From Planctomycetota bacterium (GTDB lineage Bacteria > Planctomycetota > J058): 64,000 bases of DNA. The stretch covers positions 1 through 64,000 of the forward strand of contig JAMLIC010000028.1 in the NCBI GenBank assembly GCA_023954375.1, written 5' to 3'. Below the pieces are notes generated by a model. It searched no databases and was not told the DNA's origin. It saw nothing but the letters and a program-made list of their open reading frames with translations. Below are positions 26,231 through 37,720 of the stretch, in pieces (the first letter of the stretch is position 1; the number at the start of each line of letters is the position of its first letter). A program made the position numbers and the translations under genes.

Positions 26231-26772
26231 GCGGCAGGGGCGCGTCCCGCCTCGCGCGTGCCGTCGCCGGGGCCGGCGTGGTCGGCGCGGCCGCCGCGCT
26301 CCTGGGCGCGCTCCTCCTCGGCGAGGAGCGCCTGCTCGGCGCCGCCGCCGGTCGCCGTCGTCCGCGCGCGGCGCCCGCGCGGCGACGCCGACGGCGCTGG
26401 TCGCCGCCGGCCGGCGGCGCATCGTCCGACGCCGCGGGCGGCCGCACCGCGCCTCCGGCCGCGCGCCGGCGGCGGCCGAGCGGTCGGCCCCGGGCCCTCC
26501 ACCCGGCCGCGTGCTGTCCCGCCGGCCGTCGACCGCGCCCGTGGCGAGGGCGTCGGCGCGCTCGCAGGCGCGCGGCGCGGGCGGAGCGCCGCCTCGCCGT
26601 GCTCGAGCGGCGCGCCCGGAGCGAGCGCCGGGCGGCGGAGACCGTCCGGGCCCTGGGGCTCGGCGACGACGACCCGGCGGCCGAGGCCGTCCGGATCTAC
26701 GCCGGGCTCGACTCGCCGTTCGCCCGCCGCGGCCGGGCCGAGGCGCTCGACGACCTCCTGCTCGGGCGCTGA
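26227..26772 (+). CDS. Small membrane-anchored protein, middle part possibly out of frame
   Basis: 181 residues as read. A single membrane segment lies near the N-terminus (AGAGVVGAAAALLGALLL) and a sensible C-terminus reads AVLERRARSERRAAETVRAL through GLDSPFARRGRAEALDDLLL. Between about 26345 and 26580 the frame reads Arg/Pro-rich nonsense and A/T bases pile up at its third codon positions. A neighbouring frame reads better there (ALVAAGRRRIVRRRGR), so two compensating indels are suspected. It is coupled to the preceding exported protein by GTGA and converges on the glycosyltransferase gene. Confidence 0.55.
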   Translation: MSGRGASRLARAVAGAGVVGAAAALLGALLLGEERLLGAAAGRRRPRAAPARRRRRRWSPPAGGASSDAAGGRTAPPAARRRRPSGRPRALHPAACCPAGRRPRPWRGRRRARRRAARAERRLAVLERRARSERRAAETVRALGLGDDDPAAEAVRIYAGLDSPFARRGRAEALDDLLLGR

Positions 26773-26781
26773 CCGCGACCG

Positions 26782-28032
26782 TCAAGGCGGCGCGAGGTCG
26801 AGCGCGGCGGCGAGCGCCGACGTCACCGGGTCGTAGACGCCCCGCTCGAGGAACACGCGGCGGAAGAGCCAGGCGTCGACGGCGACGGTCGCGACCACCG
26901 CCGCCGCGGCGAGCGCCGTCCGCCGCCACCTCGCGGGCGCGGGCGCGCGGCGCGCCCAGTCCGCCAGCCAGAGCCCCGCGAGCACGCGCAGCGGCGCGTC
27001 GAGCGGCAGGAGGTAGCGCGCGTTGTAGCCCATGCCGCCCGCGCCGGCGGCGACGAGCAGGGCGCCGTAGGTGACGACGAGCGCGCCGAGGGCGAAGACC
27101 AGACGGGCGCGCGGGGAGCGGCCCGGGTCCACGCGCAGGGCCGCGGCGACGGCGGGCGGCCCGAGGAGGAGGAGGCCCGGGCTGAGGAGGGCGAGGTCGA
27201 CCAGGTAGCGCCACGGCGGGCCGCCCTGCAGGACGCGGAGGTACTCGTTGTGCGGGCCCGCCTCGCGGACCTTCGCCACGACGAGCGCGTAGGCCCCGCC
27301 GCTCCCGACGAGGACCGAGAAGCCCAGCCAGGCCAGCGCGCCGGCCAGGGCGAGGAGGGCGCCGGCGCGGACGGCCGCCGGGGCGGCCTCCCGGAGGCCG
27401 CCCTCGCGGGCCGCGGTCACGGCGGCGGTGACGGCGAGCGCGGCCAGCAGGAGCGCGCCGCCCTCCTTCATCGCCATCTGCCAGGCGCACAGGGCGACCG
27501 CGACGCCGACGAGCGCCCGCCGCGCGCCGGGGCGCGTCGCGGCGAGGAAGGCCCACGCGGCGGCGAGCGCCGCGGCGGCGTAGGGCGCGTCGGCGAGCGC
27601 GCGGCGACCGAGGTGCAGCCAGAGCGGCGAGGCGAGGAGGAGGCCGACGGCCGCGAGCGCTGCGCCGAGGCCCCCCAGGCGCCGCGCCAGGAGCGCCGCG
27701 CCGACCACGACCCCGACGCTGGCCAGCGTCGAGAGCCAGGCGAGCGCCTCGAACCGCGCGCCGACCAGGGCGCAGGCGAGGCCGCCCAGGAGGTGCTGCC
27801 CCCAGCGGATCGGCGGCGGGTAGAGCCAGGCGGCCGGCCGGCCCAGGTAGCTCGCGAGCACCTCTCGCAGGCCGCCGGCCGGCCCCTCGCGCGCGACGGC
27901 ATCCGCGGCGGCCAGGTAGACCGCCTCGTCGTGCGGGCTGAAGCGCCCGACGTCGTTCAGCGACAGGCGCAGGGCGACGGCCCCGAGGACCGCCGCCGCC
28001 ACCGCCCCCCGCCACCCCCACGGCCGCGCCAC
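26782..28032 (-). CDS. GT39/ArnT-like membrane glycosyltransferase
   Basis: 416 residues with about ten membrane segments. The first extra-membrane loop has FSPHDEAVYLAAADAV with the acidic pair Asp35-Glu36, the usual catalytic position of dolichyl- or undecaprenyl-phosphate-sugar mannosyltransferases (PMT/ArnT, GT39/GT83). YNARYLLPLDAPL near the C-terminus is also typical. It would transfer a sugar from a lipid carrier to a protein or lipid outside the membrane; acceptor unknown. It starts 22 bases after the MoxR stop on the same strand and so is probably in that operon. Confidence 0.75.
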   Translation of the reverse strand: MARPWGWRGAVAAAVLGAVALRLSLNDVGRFSPHDEAVYLAAADAVAREGPAGGLREVLASYLGRPAAWLYPPPIRWGQHLLGGLACALVGARFEALAWLSTLASVGVVVGAALLARRLGGLGAALAAVGLLLASPLWLHLGRRALADAPYAAAALAAAWAFLAATRPGARRALVGVAVALCAWQMAMKEGGALLLAALAVTAAVTAAREGGLREAAPAAVRAGALLALAGALAWLGFSVLVGSGGAYALVVAKVREAGPHNEYLRVLQGGPPWRYLVDLALLSPGLLLLGPPAVAAALRVDPGRSPRARLVFALGALVVTYGALLVAAGAGGMGYNARYLLPLDAPLRVLAGLWLADWARRAPAPARWRRTALAAAAVVATVAVDAWLFRRVFLERGVYDPVTSALAAALDLAPP

Positions 28033-28054
28033 GCGGCCCAGCCTACCCGGGGGG

Positions 28055-29061
<1,007 letters not shown>

Positions 29062-29065
<4 letters not shown>

Positions 29066-30649
29066 CGGCCCTCCTCCTCGTCGTGGCGCACGCGCTCGAG
29101 GTAGCGACGCGCCACCTCGCGCTCGAGCGGCCCGAGGGGCGCGCGCGCGAGCGCGGCCTCCTCCGCGCGCCGCGCCGCCTCGAGCACGGCTCGGTCCACC
29201 TCCCGCACGCGCCCGCGCTCGAGCGCCTCGATCGCCAGGAGCCGCGCCTCGCCTCGCGCCCCGAGCGTCGACTCCACCCGCACCTCGCGCGGGCGGCGCC
29301 GCCGCTGGCGTCGGGGCCGCCGCCGCCGCCGCCCGTCCCCGGGCAGCGGTAGGGTCCTCCTCGACGGCTGCGGGCCGGCGCGCCGCGGGCGCCGGTCGCC
29401 CGGCCGCCGCCGCGCGGGGCCCTCTCGGACGCGCCGATGGCGAAGCGCGCTTTCCGCAGCCGCGTCGGCGGGGTCCGACGGACGATCGCCCGGCCGCCGG
29501 CGCCGGTCCCGCGCTCGGTGGCGTCCCAGGCTCCGGGCCACGGCGGGTCGAGCGCCGCGCGCGCCATTCGCCGCGCGGCCTGCCGCGATGCGCGCCCTCC
29601 GCCCACGCTCGGCGGCTGCGCCGGCCTGTTCCCGTCCGCGGCCCGGGCCACAGTCGTCGATGGGGGCGGCCGCGGTCGGGCCCGCCGGCGGCCCGGGCGG
29701 CGTCGGCGGCGCCCGCGGCCGCCCGGCGCAGCTCCGCCGCCTGATCGCGCCCGGCCCCGCCCGCGCCCGCCAGGGCGCCCGCGGCCTGCCGGATCGCGTC
29801 GGGGTCGGCGCGCATGAGCGCCTCGCCGAGCTCGCGCCCGAGCGCCGACCGCGCGAGGGCCTCGCCGGCGGGCCCCGGGCCGGCGCCGCTCCCCGTCGCG
29901 CCGAGCGCGCCGGCGAGGTTCGCCAGCCGCGCCAGCGTGACCGCGCGGCTCGCCGTGCCGGCGTCCGCCCCCAGGCGCAGGGCGCGGCCCGCCTCGCGGA
30001 GGGCCTCGGCCGCCGCGTGCCCCCGCTCCTGCAGGTCGAGGCGGCGCGCGGCGGCGTCGAGCGCGTCCGCCGCCGCGCGGGCCCCCCGCGCACCGTCCTC
30101 GTCCCGGGGGACCGGGGCGACGGCGGCGTGGACCGGCCGCGGCCCCTCCCAGGTGAGCGCCAGGCCCACCAGGGCGGCGGCCAGGAGGACGGCCGGCCGC
30201 AGGTCGCGCCCCGGCATCGGCAGGGCGCGCGCGACGTCGACGCGGCCCGCGAGGGCGTCCGCCTGCGCCGCCGCCAGCCGGCCGAAGCCTCCGGCGTCGC
30301 GGGCCGCCCACCCGCCCGACAGCCGGTCCCGCAGGCCGAGGGCGGCGTCGAGCCGCCCGAGGGCCGCGCCAGCCGTCGGGGCCGCCCGCGCGCCGGCGAG
30401 CCCCGCGAGCGCCAGCCCGACGGCGGTCGCCGCCGCGGCGACGCCGAGCGCCAGCACCTCCGCGAGGCGGCCGTCGGCCGGCGCCCAGGCCGCGTCCGCC
30501 CGCAGGAGGAGGGTGGCCCCGAGGAGGACCACCACCGCGCTTGTCAGGCCAGGGGTCCCGACCCGCGCGAGCGCCCGGGCGACTTCGACGAGCGCCGCGC
30601 GCCGGCGGGCCTGACGGGCGAGGCGGTCGAGGGTGGGGTGGGCGTCCAC
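29062..30649 (-). pseudogene. DUF4175-like membrane protein, coding frame broken twice
   Basis: Starts at GTG 30649. The first frame (to about 29670) gives two membrane hairpins (SAVVVLLGATLLLRA, VLALGVAAAATAVGLALAGL), then LGRLDAALGLRDRLSGGW, the pattern of DUF4175-type proteins, a third membrane segment and an Ala-rich helical domain. The middle part (about 29650-29390) has coding-like third positions only in a second frame. The end (EVRVESTLGARGEARLLAIE to VRHDEEEG) is in a third frame and its stop overlaps the MoxR start, as expected for the intact gene. DUF4175 proteins commonly precede MoxR/DUF58/VWA genes. Taken literally the first frame would run on into MoxR, which is clearly wrong. 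Confidence 0.6.
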
Positions 30650-30655
30650 ATCAGG

Positions 30656-30661
30656 AGTGTA
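30656..30661 (-). promoter_or_regulatory. Putative -10 TACACT, leaderless start
   Basis: Minus-strand TACACT ends 6 bases before the GTG at 30649, too close for a normal leader and ribosome-binding site. It would give a leaderless message. Confidence 0.35.
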
Positions 30662-30713
30662 GTCCGCCCCGCGCGGTTCGGCCCGGCCCGTTCGGGCAGG
30701 GTTCGGGCCGGGC

Positions 30714-31178
30714 TCAGCGCAAGTACGGCTCGATCGTGCGCCCGAGGCGGGGCAGCGCCGCGACGACGTGCCCCTTCGCCGCGCCGCGCAGCTTCTCGTA
30801 CAACGACCTCACCGTGGTGTGGGTCGACCGGGCGGCGCGGGCGTCGGTGATCGAGAGGAGGGCGTCGGCGACCCGGTCCTGCTCGTTGCGCAGCGCGTCA
30901 GCGAGCGCGGGCCGGCCCTCCGGCGGGCGGTCGGCCCACGCCCGGTAGAACGGCTCGAGCGCGCGGCAGAAGTCGTCGAGCAGGAAGTCCATGGCCGCGC
31001 GGATGAAGCCCGGCCTCAGGCCCTTGACGACCTTGTAGCCCGCCTTCAGCGGCAGGGCCATGAGGCCGCTCTTGGCCGACACCTCCTCGTCGATCATGCG
31101 CACGCAGTCGTCGAGGATGCGGTCGCGGCGCCCGGGGCCGACCGTGAGCCGCTCCAGGAGGGTCGTCGTGGTCGTCAT
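30714..31178 (-). CDS. DUF6918 family protein
   Basis: 154 residues, soluble and helical. The blocks RMIDEEVSAKSGLMALPLKA, GYKVVKGLRPGFIRAAMD and FLLDDFCRALEPFYRAW match the DUF6918 pattern of conserved helices seen mostly in Actinobacteria. ATG 31178 is chosen because GGAGGAG lies just ahead of it; a minus-strand TATACC at 31196-31201 is a plausible -10. Function unknown. Confidence 0.75.
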   Translation of the reverse strand: MTTTTTLLERLTVGPGRRDRILDDCVRMIDEEVSAKSGLMALPLKAGYKVVKGLRPGFIRAAMDFLLDDFCRALEPFYRAWADRPPEGRPALADALRNEQDRVADALLSITDARAARSTHTTVRSLYEKLRGAAKGHVVAALPRLGRTIEPYLR

Positions 31179-31259
31179 GACAGCTCCTCCCGGCCGGTAT
31201 AGCACGGGCCGCCCACGCGGAACGTATCCTTTGCCCTCGCGGGGGCCCGGGGGGCGCGC

Positions 31260-31265
31260 TATCCT
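31260..31265 (+). promoter_or_regulatory. Putative -10 TATCCT before double-FHA gene
   Basis: TATCCT at 31260-31265, 44 bases before the ATG; a second TATCCT is at 31225-31230. No strong -35 is present. Confidence 0.4.
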
Positions 31266-31309
31266 GGGGCGTCACACGGGCTTTCGTGGCCCGCAGGAGG
31301 ACCAGCCAC

Positions 31310-32320
31310 ATGGGAAGCGCCGAGGTGGCCATGGAGTGGCAGACCCTCGCGGACCTCGCGAAGGGCGCCGCCTTGCCCGTGGAGACCTTCCGCGCCACGT
31401 ACGGCGGGCCGTTCCTGCTCGAGCTCAACCCGGAGTCCGGCCTCGCCACGGGCGAGACGCGCGCCTTCGATCCGGAGAAGCTGCGCAGCGACATGAGCCC
31501 CTCGCTCAAGGAGTCGCTCATCCTGAGCTTCGCGCAGGGGGTCACGAGCCTCACGCTGGGCCGGGGCGAGGGGGCGCAGCTCCGCGTCGCGCACGCGTCG
31601 GTCTCCGACCGCCACTGCGTGTTCGAGCGCGTCGGGCCCCTCTGGTCGATCCGCGACGCCGGCTCGAAGAACGGGACCTTCCTCAACGGGCGCCAGCTCG
31701 GGGTGGAGGAGCAGGCGCCGCTCAAGTTCGGCACGAAGCTGAACCTCGGCGAGGCGCAGTTCCTGTTCCTGAGCCCGGACGACTGCTACGAGCTCCTGCA
31801 GGAGCTGTGCAAGGAGCCGCGCATCCGCCCGCGCTCCATGGGCAAGTTCAAGGCCGACTTCAAGGCGGCCGGGACGGCCGAGAAGATCCTCGAGGCCTTC
31901 CCCGGGCCCTTCCTCGTCGTCCAGGCGCCCACCAGCGGCGGCGACGCGGGCGGGCCGGTGAGCACCAACACCGTGACCCTCAGCCGCGAGGAGCTGAGCA
32001 AGAAGAACGACCGCAACGTCGCCGACGCGGTCTTCGACCTGAGCCGCCACACGCTCGTGCGCATCGGCCGGGCGACGGTCACGCAGATCCACATCCCCCT
32101 CGGCGCGATCTCGAACCTGCACGCGGCCCTCGTGCGCGAGGGCGACAAGTGGTTCGTGCAGGACCTCGGCGCCAAGAACGGCACCTACATCTGGGGCGAC
32201 CGGCTCGACGGCCGCCGCGAGCTGGAGTCGGGCTCGGAGATCCACCTCGGGAACATCAAGTCGATCTTCTTCAACACCGAGGACTTCGTCACCTACGCGG
32301 GCAACCGCGACATCGTGTAG
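31310..32320 (+). CDS. Protein with two FHA domains
   Basis: 336 residues. FHA 1 (about 75-155) shows TLGRGEGAQLRV, SVSDRHCVFE and GSKNGTFLNG, keeping the Arg, Ser and Asn expected for phosphothreonine binding. FHA 2 (about 245-325) shows VRIGRATVTQIHIPLGAISN and GAKNGTYIWGDRL. The linker is charged (LSREELSKKNDRNVADAV). ATG 31310 with AGGAGG ahead is preferred to the GTG at 31286. It likely reads phosphorylation by Ser/Thr kinases. The microcompartment shell gene follows 62 bases later with its own -10-like element. Confidence 0.9.
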   Translation: MGSAEVAMEWQTLADLAKGAALPVETFRATYGGPFLLELNPESGLATGETRAFDPEKLRSDMSPSLKESLILSFAQGVTSLTLGRGEGAQLRVAHASVSDRHCVFERVGPLWSIRDAGSKNGTFLNGRQLGVEEQAPLKFGTKLNLGEAQFLFLSPDDCYELLQELCKEPRIRPRSMGKFKADFKAAGTAEKILEAFPGPFLVVQAPTSGGDAGGPVSTNTVTLSREELSKKNDRNVADAVFDLSRHTLVRIGRATVTQIHIPLGAISNLHAALVREGDKWFVQDLGAKNGTYIWGDRLDGRRELESGSEIHLGNIKSIFFNTEDFVTYAGNRDIV

Positions 32321-32349
32321 AGCGGGCTCGCCCGCGCCCGCCGGCCTGG

Positions 32350-32355
32350 TAAGAT
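32350..32355 (+). promoter_or_regulatory. Putative -10 TAAGAT before BMC gene
   Basis: TAAGAT lies 27 bases before the ATG of the shell-protein gene. No clear -35. Confidence 0.4.
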
Positions 32356-32382
32356 CCCGCCCCTCCACGAGGTGGGCCCCGG

Positions 32383-33021
32383 ATGAGCCAGGTCGAGCTG
32401 CGCTGCTACACCTACATCGACGTCTTCCAGCCGCAGGTCGCCTCCTTCCAGGCGACGATCTCGCAGGGCTACCTGCCGACCGAGGACCAGGCGGCCCTCG
32501 TGCTCGAGATCGCCCCCGGCATGGACATCAACCGGGTCATGGACGTGGCGCTCAAGCGCACCAACGTCGAGCCCGGGATGATGATCGTCGAGCGCGTCTT
32601 CGGCCTCATGGAGGTCCACAGCCACGACCAGGGCGAGGTGCGCGCGGCCGGCGAGGCCGTCCTCGACGCGCTGGGGCTGAAGGAGGAGCAGCGCCTCAAG
32701 CCGTTCGTCAAGACGACGCAGATCATCACCGGCGCGCAGGCGCACCACACGATGCTGATCAACCGCATGCGGCATGGCAACTTCCTCCTCAAGGGCGAGT
32801 CGCTCTACATCCTGGAGGTCCACCCGGCCGGCTACGCGGTGTTCGCGGCCAACGAGGCGGAGAAGGCGGCGCCGATCGAGGTGCTCGAGATCCTCGCCTT
32901 CGGCGCCTACGGGCGCGTCTTCCTGGGCGGCGACGAGGCCCCGATCCAGGAGGCGGCGCGCGCGGTCGAGGCGGCGCTCGCGGCGATCGAGGGGCGCCCG
33001 AACAAGGGCGTCAGCGACTAG
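32383..33021 (+). CDS. Bacterial microcompartment shell protein, tandem BMC domains (BMC-T)
   Basis: 212 residues. Two BMC-like alpha/beta domains in tandem: the first around MDVALKRTNVEPGMMIVERV to HDQGEVRAAGEAVLDALG, the second around YAVFAANEAEKAAPIEVLEI, AFGAYGRVFLGGDE and IQEAARAVEAALAAI. Tandem BMC proteins form trimers that take the place of hexamers in polyhedral protein shells and often gate pores. No other shell, enzyme or vertex protein of a microcompartment is in the window. The neighbour upstream is the double-FHA gene. Assignment rests on domain pattern; the lack of a locus is notable. Confidence 0.72.
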   Translation: MSQVELRCYTYIDVFQPQVASFQATISQGYLPTEDQAALVLEIAPGMDINRVMDVALKRTNVEPGMMIVERVFGLMEVHSHDQGEVRAAGEAVLDALGLKEEQRLKPFVKTTQIITGAQAHHTMLINRMRHGNFLLKGESLYILEVHPAGYAVFAANEAEKAAPIEVLEILAFGAYGRVFLGGDEAPIQEAARAVEAALAAIEGRPNKGVSD

Positions 33022-33024
33022 TGT

Positions 33025-33208
33025 GATCGCGGCTGCGGCCGAGGACGGCGGGGGGGGGGGGGGGGGGGGGGGGGGGGGCGCGCGCGCCGACCGCTCAGGC
33101 TCGGTCGGCGGCCAGGAGGCCGCCTTCCCTCGCCTTCGCGCCGCAGCGCCTCGCCCTCCTCGGCCTCGCCTGAGGCTCCTGCTGCGAAGGCGCCGTGTCG
33201 TGTGCTCG
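33025..33208 (+). repeat. Dispersed GC-rich intergenic repeat, copy B
   Basis: Reverse-complement partner of 20136-20307 (about 90% identical over a 106-base core). It begins 4 bases after the BMC stop, and like copy A lies between two converging genes. It contains a run of 29 consecutive G (33050-33078) where copy A has a shorter GC tract. The remaining 90 bases up to the ECF gene show nothing recognisable. Confidence 0.75.
33050..33078 (+). repeat. 29-base homopolymer G tract
   Basis: Uninterrupted G x 29 inside repeat copy B, followed by GCGCGCGCGCC. The exact length is the kind of thing sequencing and assembly get wrong. On the plus strand it could fold as a G-quadruplex. Confidence 0.85.
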
Positions 33209-33299
33209 GGGGGGGCACCGCGGCGAGTCTTGGCGAGCGTCGGCGGACGCCGGCGGGCGCGTGTGCGCGGCTGCGGTGCGTGAGTGGGGCGGGTGGGGG

Positions 33300-34232
33300 T
33301 CAGTCAGGCGTCGGGGTCAGCAGCCCGGCCAGCTTCTCCCGCGCGAGGATGACGTGCACCTGCGCGACCTTGCCCTGGAGGTCGAGCTCGGCGCGGAGGA
33401 CGAGGTGGGCCGCGTGGCCCGGGGGCGGGGCGTCGCGGCGGACGACGAGCGCGGGGAGGCCGTTGAGCTCGCGCACGTCGATCCGCGTCTCGGCGAGGTC
33501 GCGCCCGACGAGGGCGACGAGGAGGGCGGCGATGCGGTCGGGGCCGCGCACGGGGACGCGCGGGGCGGCGACCTCGCCCCCTCCGTCGCCGAGGGCGGCG
33601 GCGTCGACGGCGAGCAGGTCGCCGAGCGCCGGGACGTCCTCGGCGATGAGGGCGGCGAGGAGCTGGCCGAGGACGTCGACCGTGGCCACCTGGAGCGACG
33701 GCCCGGGCGGCGCGCGGCCCAGCTCGTAGCGCTCGAGCACGTCCCGCGCGCGGCGCCGGGCGGCGTCGACCTCGGCCGCCTCGAGGCCGAGGGCGCGCGC
33801 GGCCTCCTCCTCCGTCCGGCCGAACGCGTCGCAGAGGACCGCGACGGCGCGCTGGCGCGGCCCGAGCAGCTCGAGGGCGACGAGGAAGCCGAACGAACCG
33901 CTCTCGAGCGGCGTCCAGCGCGCCCGCGGCGGCGGCACGTCGGGCGCGTCGGCGTGCGCCACGACGCGCGCCGTGTCGACCGGGCCGGGGAGCCAGGGGC
34001 CCGTGTAGCCGCGGCGGCGGCGGGCGCGCAGCCGCTCGCGCGCCAAGCAGGCCGCGCGCGCCTCGAGCGCCGGCCCCAGGGCGTTCGGCCCGGGCCGGCC
34101 CGGCGCGACCTGGAGGAGCGCGTCGTGCACGACGAGGTCGGCGGCGGGCGCCGTGCCGAGGATCCGGTAGGCCAGCGCCCAGGCGCGGCGCTTGTGCTCG
34201 CGCACGAGGGCCTCGAGGCGCGACGCGGTCAT
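33300..34232 (-). CDS. ECF sigma factor, ECF41-like with SnoaL-type C-domain
   Basis: 310 residues. Sigma region 2 is at about 5-70 (RRAWALAYRILGTAPAADLV), the ECF41 hallmark linker GYTGPWLPGPVD at 75-86, sigma region 4 at about 110-170 (LGPRQRAVAVLCDAFGRTEEE), then a C-terminal SnoaL/NTF2-like domain to the end. In ECF41 the C-terminal domain regulates the sigma directly in place of an anti-sigma factor. ECF41 genes usually adjoin a carboxymuconolactone decarboxylase or oxidoreductase gene; none is here. Start ATG 34232; a minus-strand TACAAC lies 7 bases upstream. Confidence 0.87.
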   Translation of the reverse strand: MTASRLEALVREHKRRAWALAYRILGTAPAADLVVHDALLQVAPGRPGPNALGPALEARAACLARERLRARRRRGYTGPWLPGPVDTARVVAHADAPDVPPPRARWTPLESGSFGFLVALELLGPRQRAVAVLCDAFGRTEEEAARALGLEAAEVDAARRRARDVLERYELGRAPPGPSLQVATVDVLGQLLAALIAEDVPALGDLLAVDAAALGDGGGEVAAPRVPVRGPDRIAALLVALVGRDLAETRIDVRELNGLPALVVRRDAPPPGHAAHLVLRAELDLQGKVAQVHVILAREKLAGLLTPTPD

Positions 34233-34302
34233 CGCCCTCGTTGTACGCCGGGCCCGCCGCCCCGGGGGGTGGCGTCACCGCGCGGGAGCGTCGCCGGACG
34301 GA

Positions 34303-34308
34303 TAGAAT
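34303..34308 (+). promoter_or_regulatory. Putative -10 TAGAAT before acs
   Basis: TAGAAT, same hexamer as at 565-570, located 21 bases before the acs ATG and followed by GGGGAGG. Confidence 0.5.
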
Positions 34309-34329
34309 CCCGCCCCCGGGGAGGGCGCC

Positions 34330-36324
<1,995 letters not shown>

Positions 36325-36350
36325 CTGCGGCCACGGATGGCGGGCAGGAC

Positions 36351-36402
36351 GGCGCGCGCGCTCGCTCGAGGTCGTCACGACGTCGTCGCTCGCGCGCGCG
36401 CC
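36351..36402 (+). terminator. GC-rich hairpin after acs
   Basis: GGCGCGCGCGC (36351-36361) pairs with GCGCGCGCGCC (36392-36402), 11 bp, and the 30-base interior contains a small inner stem GTCGT/ACGAC (36371-36381). It lies 27 bases after the acs stop and ahead of the next gene; no U-tract. Confidence 0.45.
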
Positions 36403-36436
36403 GACTTGCCTCGCACGCACCCCATGCGGATGACCC

Positions 36437-37717
36437 ATGGCTGACGGAGACCCCGAGGCCACCGCCGCCCCGCCGCTCGACCCGACCCCCGCCGGGCCCA
36501 CGGGCGAGCGGCAGCGGATCGTCGCGCTCGACGTGCTGCGCGGGGTGGCGATCCTCGGGATCCTGCCGGTCAACGTGCTCTCGTTCGCGCTGCCGGCGGC
36601 GGTCATCGAGGACGCCGTGCACTTCATGTCGCCGGCCCGCAGCGAGGCCTGGGCGCACGGCCTGCTGCAGACCCTCGTCAGCTACAAGTTCATCACGATC
36701 TTCGCCCTGCTGTTCGGCGCCGGGCTGGCCCTGCAGCGGTCCCGGGCGGGGGCGGACGCGAGCTTCTACCCGCGCACCGGCTGGCGCCTGGCGCTCCTGG
36801 CCGGGCTGGGCCTCCTGCACGCGTTCGGCCTGTGGCACGGCGACGTCCTGTTCTTCTACGCCACGATCGGCGCCGTCGCGCTGGCGCTCTCGTGGTTCCC
36901 GACGCCGGCGCTCCTGGCGCTCGGCGTCCTCGGGGCCGTCGTGATCCCGTCGGTGGTCCTGCTCCTCGTGTCGCTCGTCCCGGTCCCGGTGGAGCTCGGC
37001 CCGCGCACGCTCGAGGCCGCCCTCGCCGCGCCCGACGCGGCCGGCGCCGTGGGCTCCGTCGGGATCGGCCGCGAGGTCGAGGTGTTCCGCGGGGGCACCT
37101 ACCTGGAGATGCTCGGGGTCCGGGCGGTCCACTGGCTGTACCAGCTCGGCGCGATGCTCATGATCTTCGGCTGGCGGGTCGCCGGGCTGTTCTTCCTGGG
37201 GATCGCCGCCGAGCGGCTCGGCCTCCTCCGGCCCGACGAGCGCGGGCGGCGTGTCCTGCGCTGGATGCTCGTCCTCGGCCTCGTGATCGGGCTGCCCGTC
37301 GAGCTCTGGCAGGCCACGGTCAAGGCCACGGGGCCGGTCCCCTACGCCGCGCTCCTGCGCGTCGAGGCCGCGCACCAGGTGGGCAGCCTGGCGCTCGCGC
37401 TCGCCTACGCGGCGGGCGTGCTCCTCCTGCCGGCCGCGTGGCTGCCGGAGGCGCCCCTGCGCTGGCTGTCGAACGTCGGGCGCCTGGCGCTCACGAACTA
37501 CCTGGGCCAGACGGTCATCTGCACGACGATCTTCTACGCCTACGGCCTCGGCTGGTTCGCGACGCTCACGCGGGTCCAGCTGTGGGGCGTCGCGGTCGCC
37601 GTGTGGGTGGTGCAGCTCGCGCTCAGCGCCCTCTGGCTGCGATGGTTCGTCATGGGGCCGGTCGAGTGGGCCTGGAGATCGCTCACCTGGCTGAAGGTGC
37701 AGCCGCTCCGGCGCTGA
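36437..37717 (+). CDS. YeiB/DUF418-type membrane protein
   Basis: 426 residues with about ten membrane segments. RIVALDVLRGVAILGILPVN at about 29-48 is the signature opening of YeiB/DUF418 proteins, which share a fold with acyltransferase-3 enzymes. Later blocks are FALLFGAGLALQ, NVGRLALTNYLGQTVICT and QLALSALWLRWFVMGPVEWA with WRSLTW, all typical of the DUF418 C-terminus. It probably transfers acyl groups across the membrane; the acceptor is unknown. It converges on the membrane protein gene that follows with only 3 bases between stops. Confidence 0.85.
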   Translation: MADGDPEATAAPPLDPTPAGPTGERQRIVALDVLRGVAILGILPVNVLSFALPAAVIEDAVHFMSPARSEAWAHGLLQTLVSYKFITIFALLFGAGLALQRSRAGADASFYPRTGWRLALLAGLGLLHAFGLWHGDVLFFYATIGAVALALSWFPTPALLALGVLGAVVIPSVVLLLVSLVPVPVELGPRTLEAALAAPDAAGAVGSVGIGREVEVFRGGTYLEMLGVRAVHWLYQLGAMLMIFGWRVAGLFFLGIAAERLGLLRPDERGRRVLRWMLVLGLVIGLPVELWQATVKATGPVPYAALLRVEAAHQVGSLALALAYAAGVLLLPAAWLPEAPLRWLSNVGRLALTNYLGQTVICTTIFYAYGLGWFATLTRVQLWGVAVAVWVVQLALSALWLRWFVMGPVEWAWRSLTWLKVQPLRR

Positions 37718-37720
37718 CGG

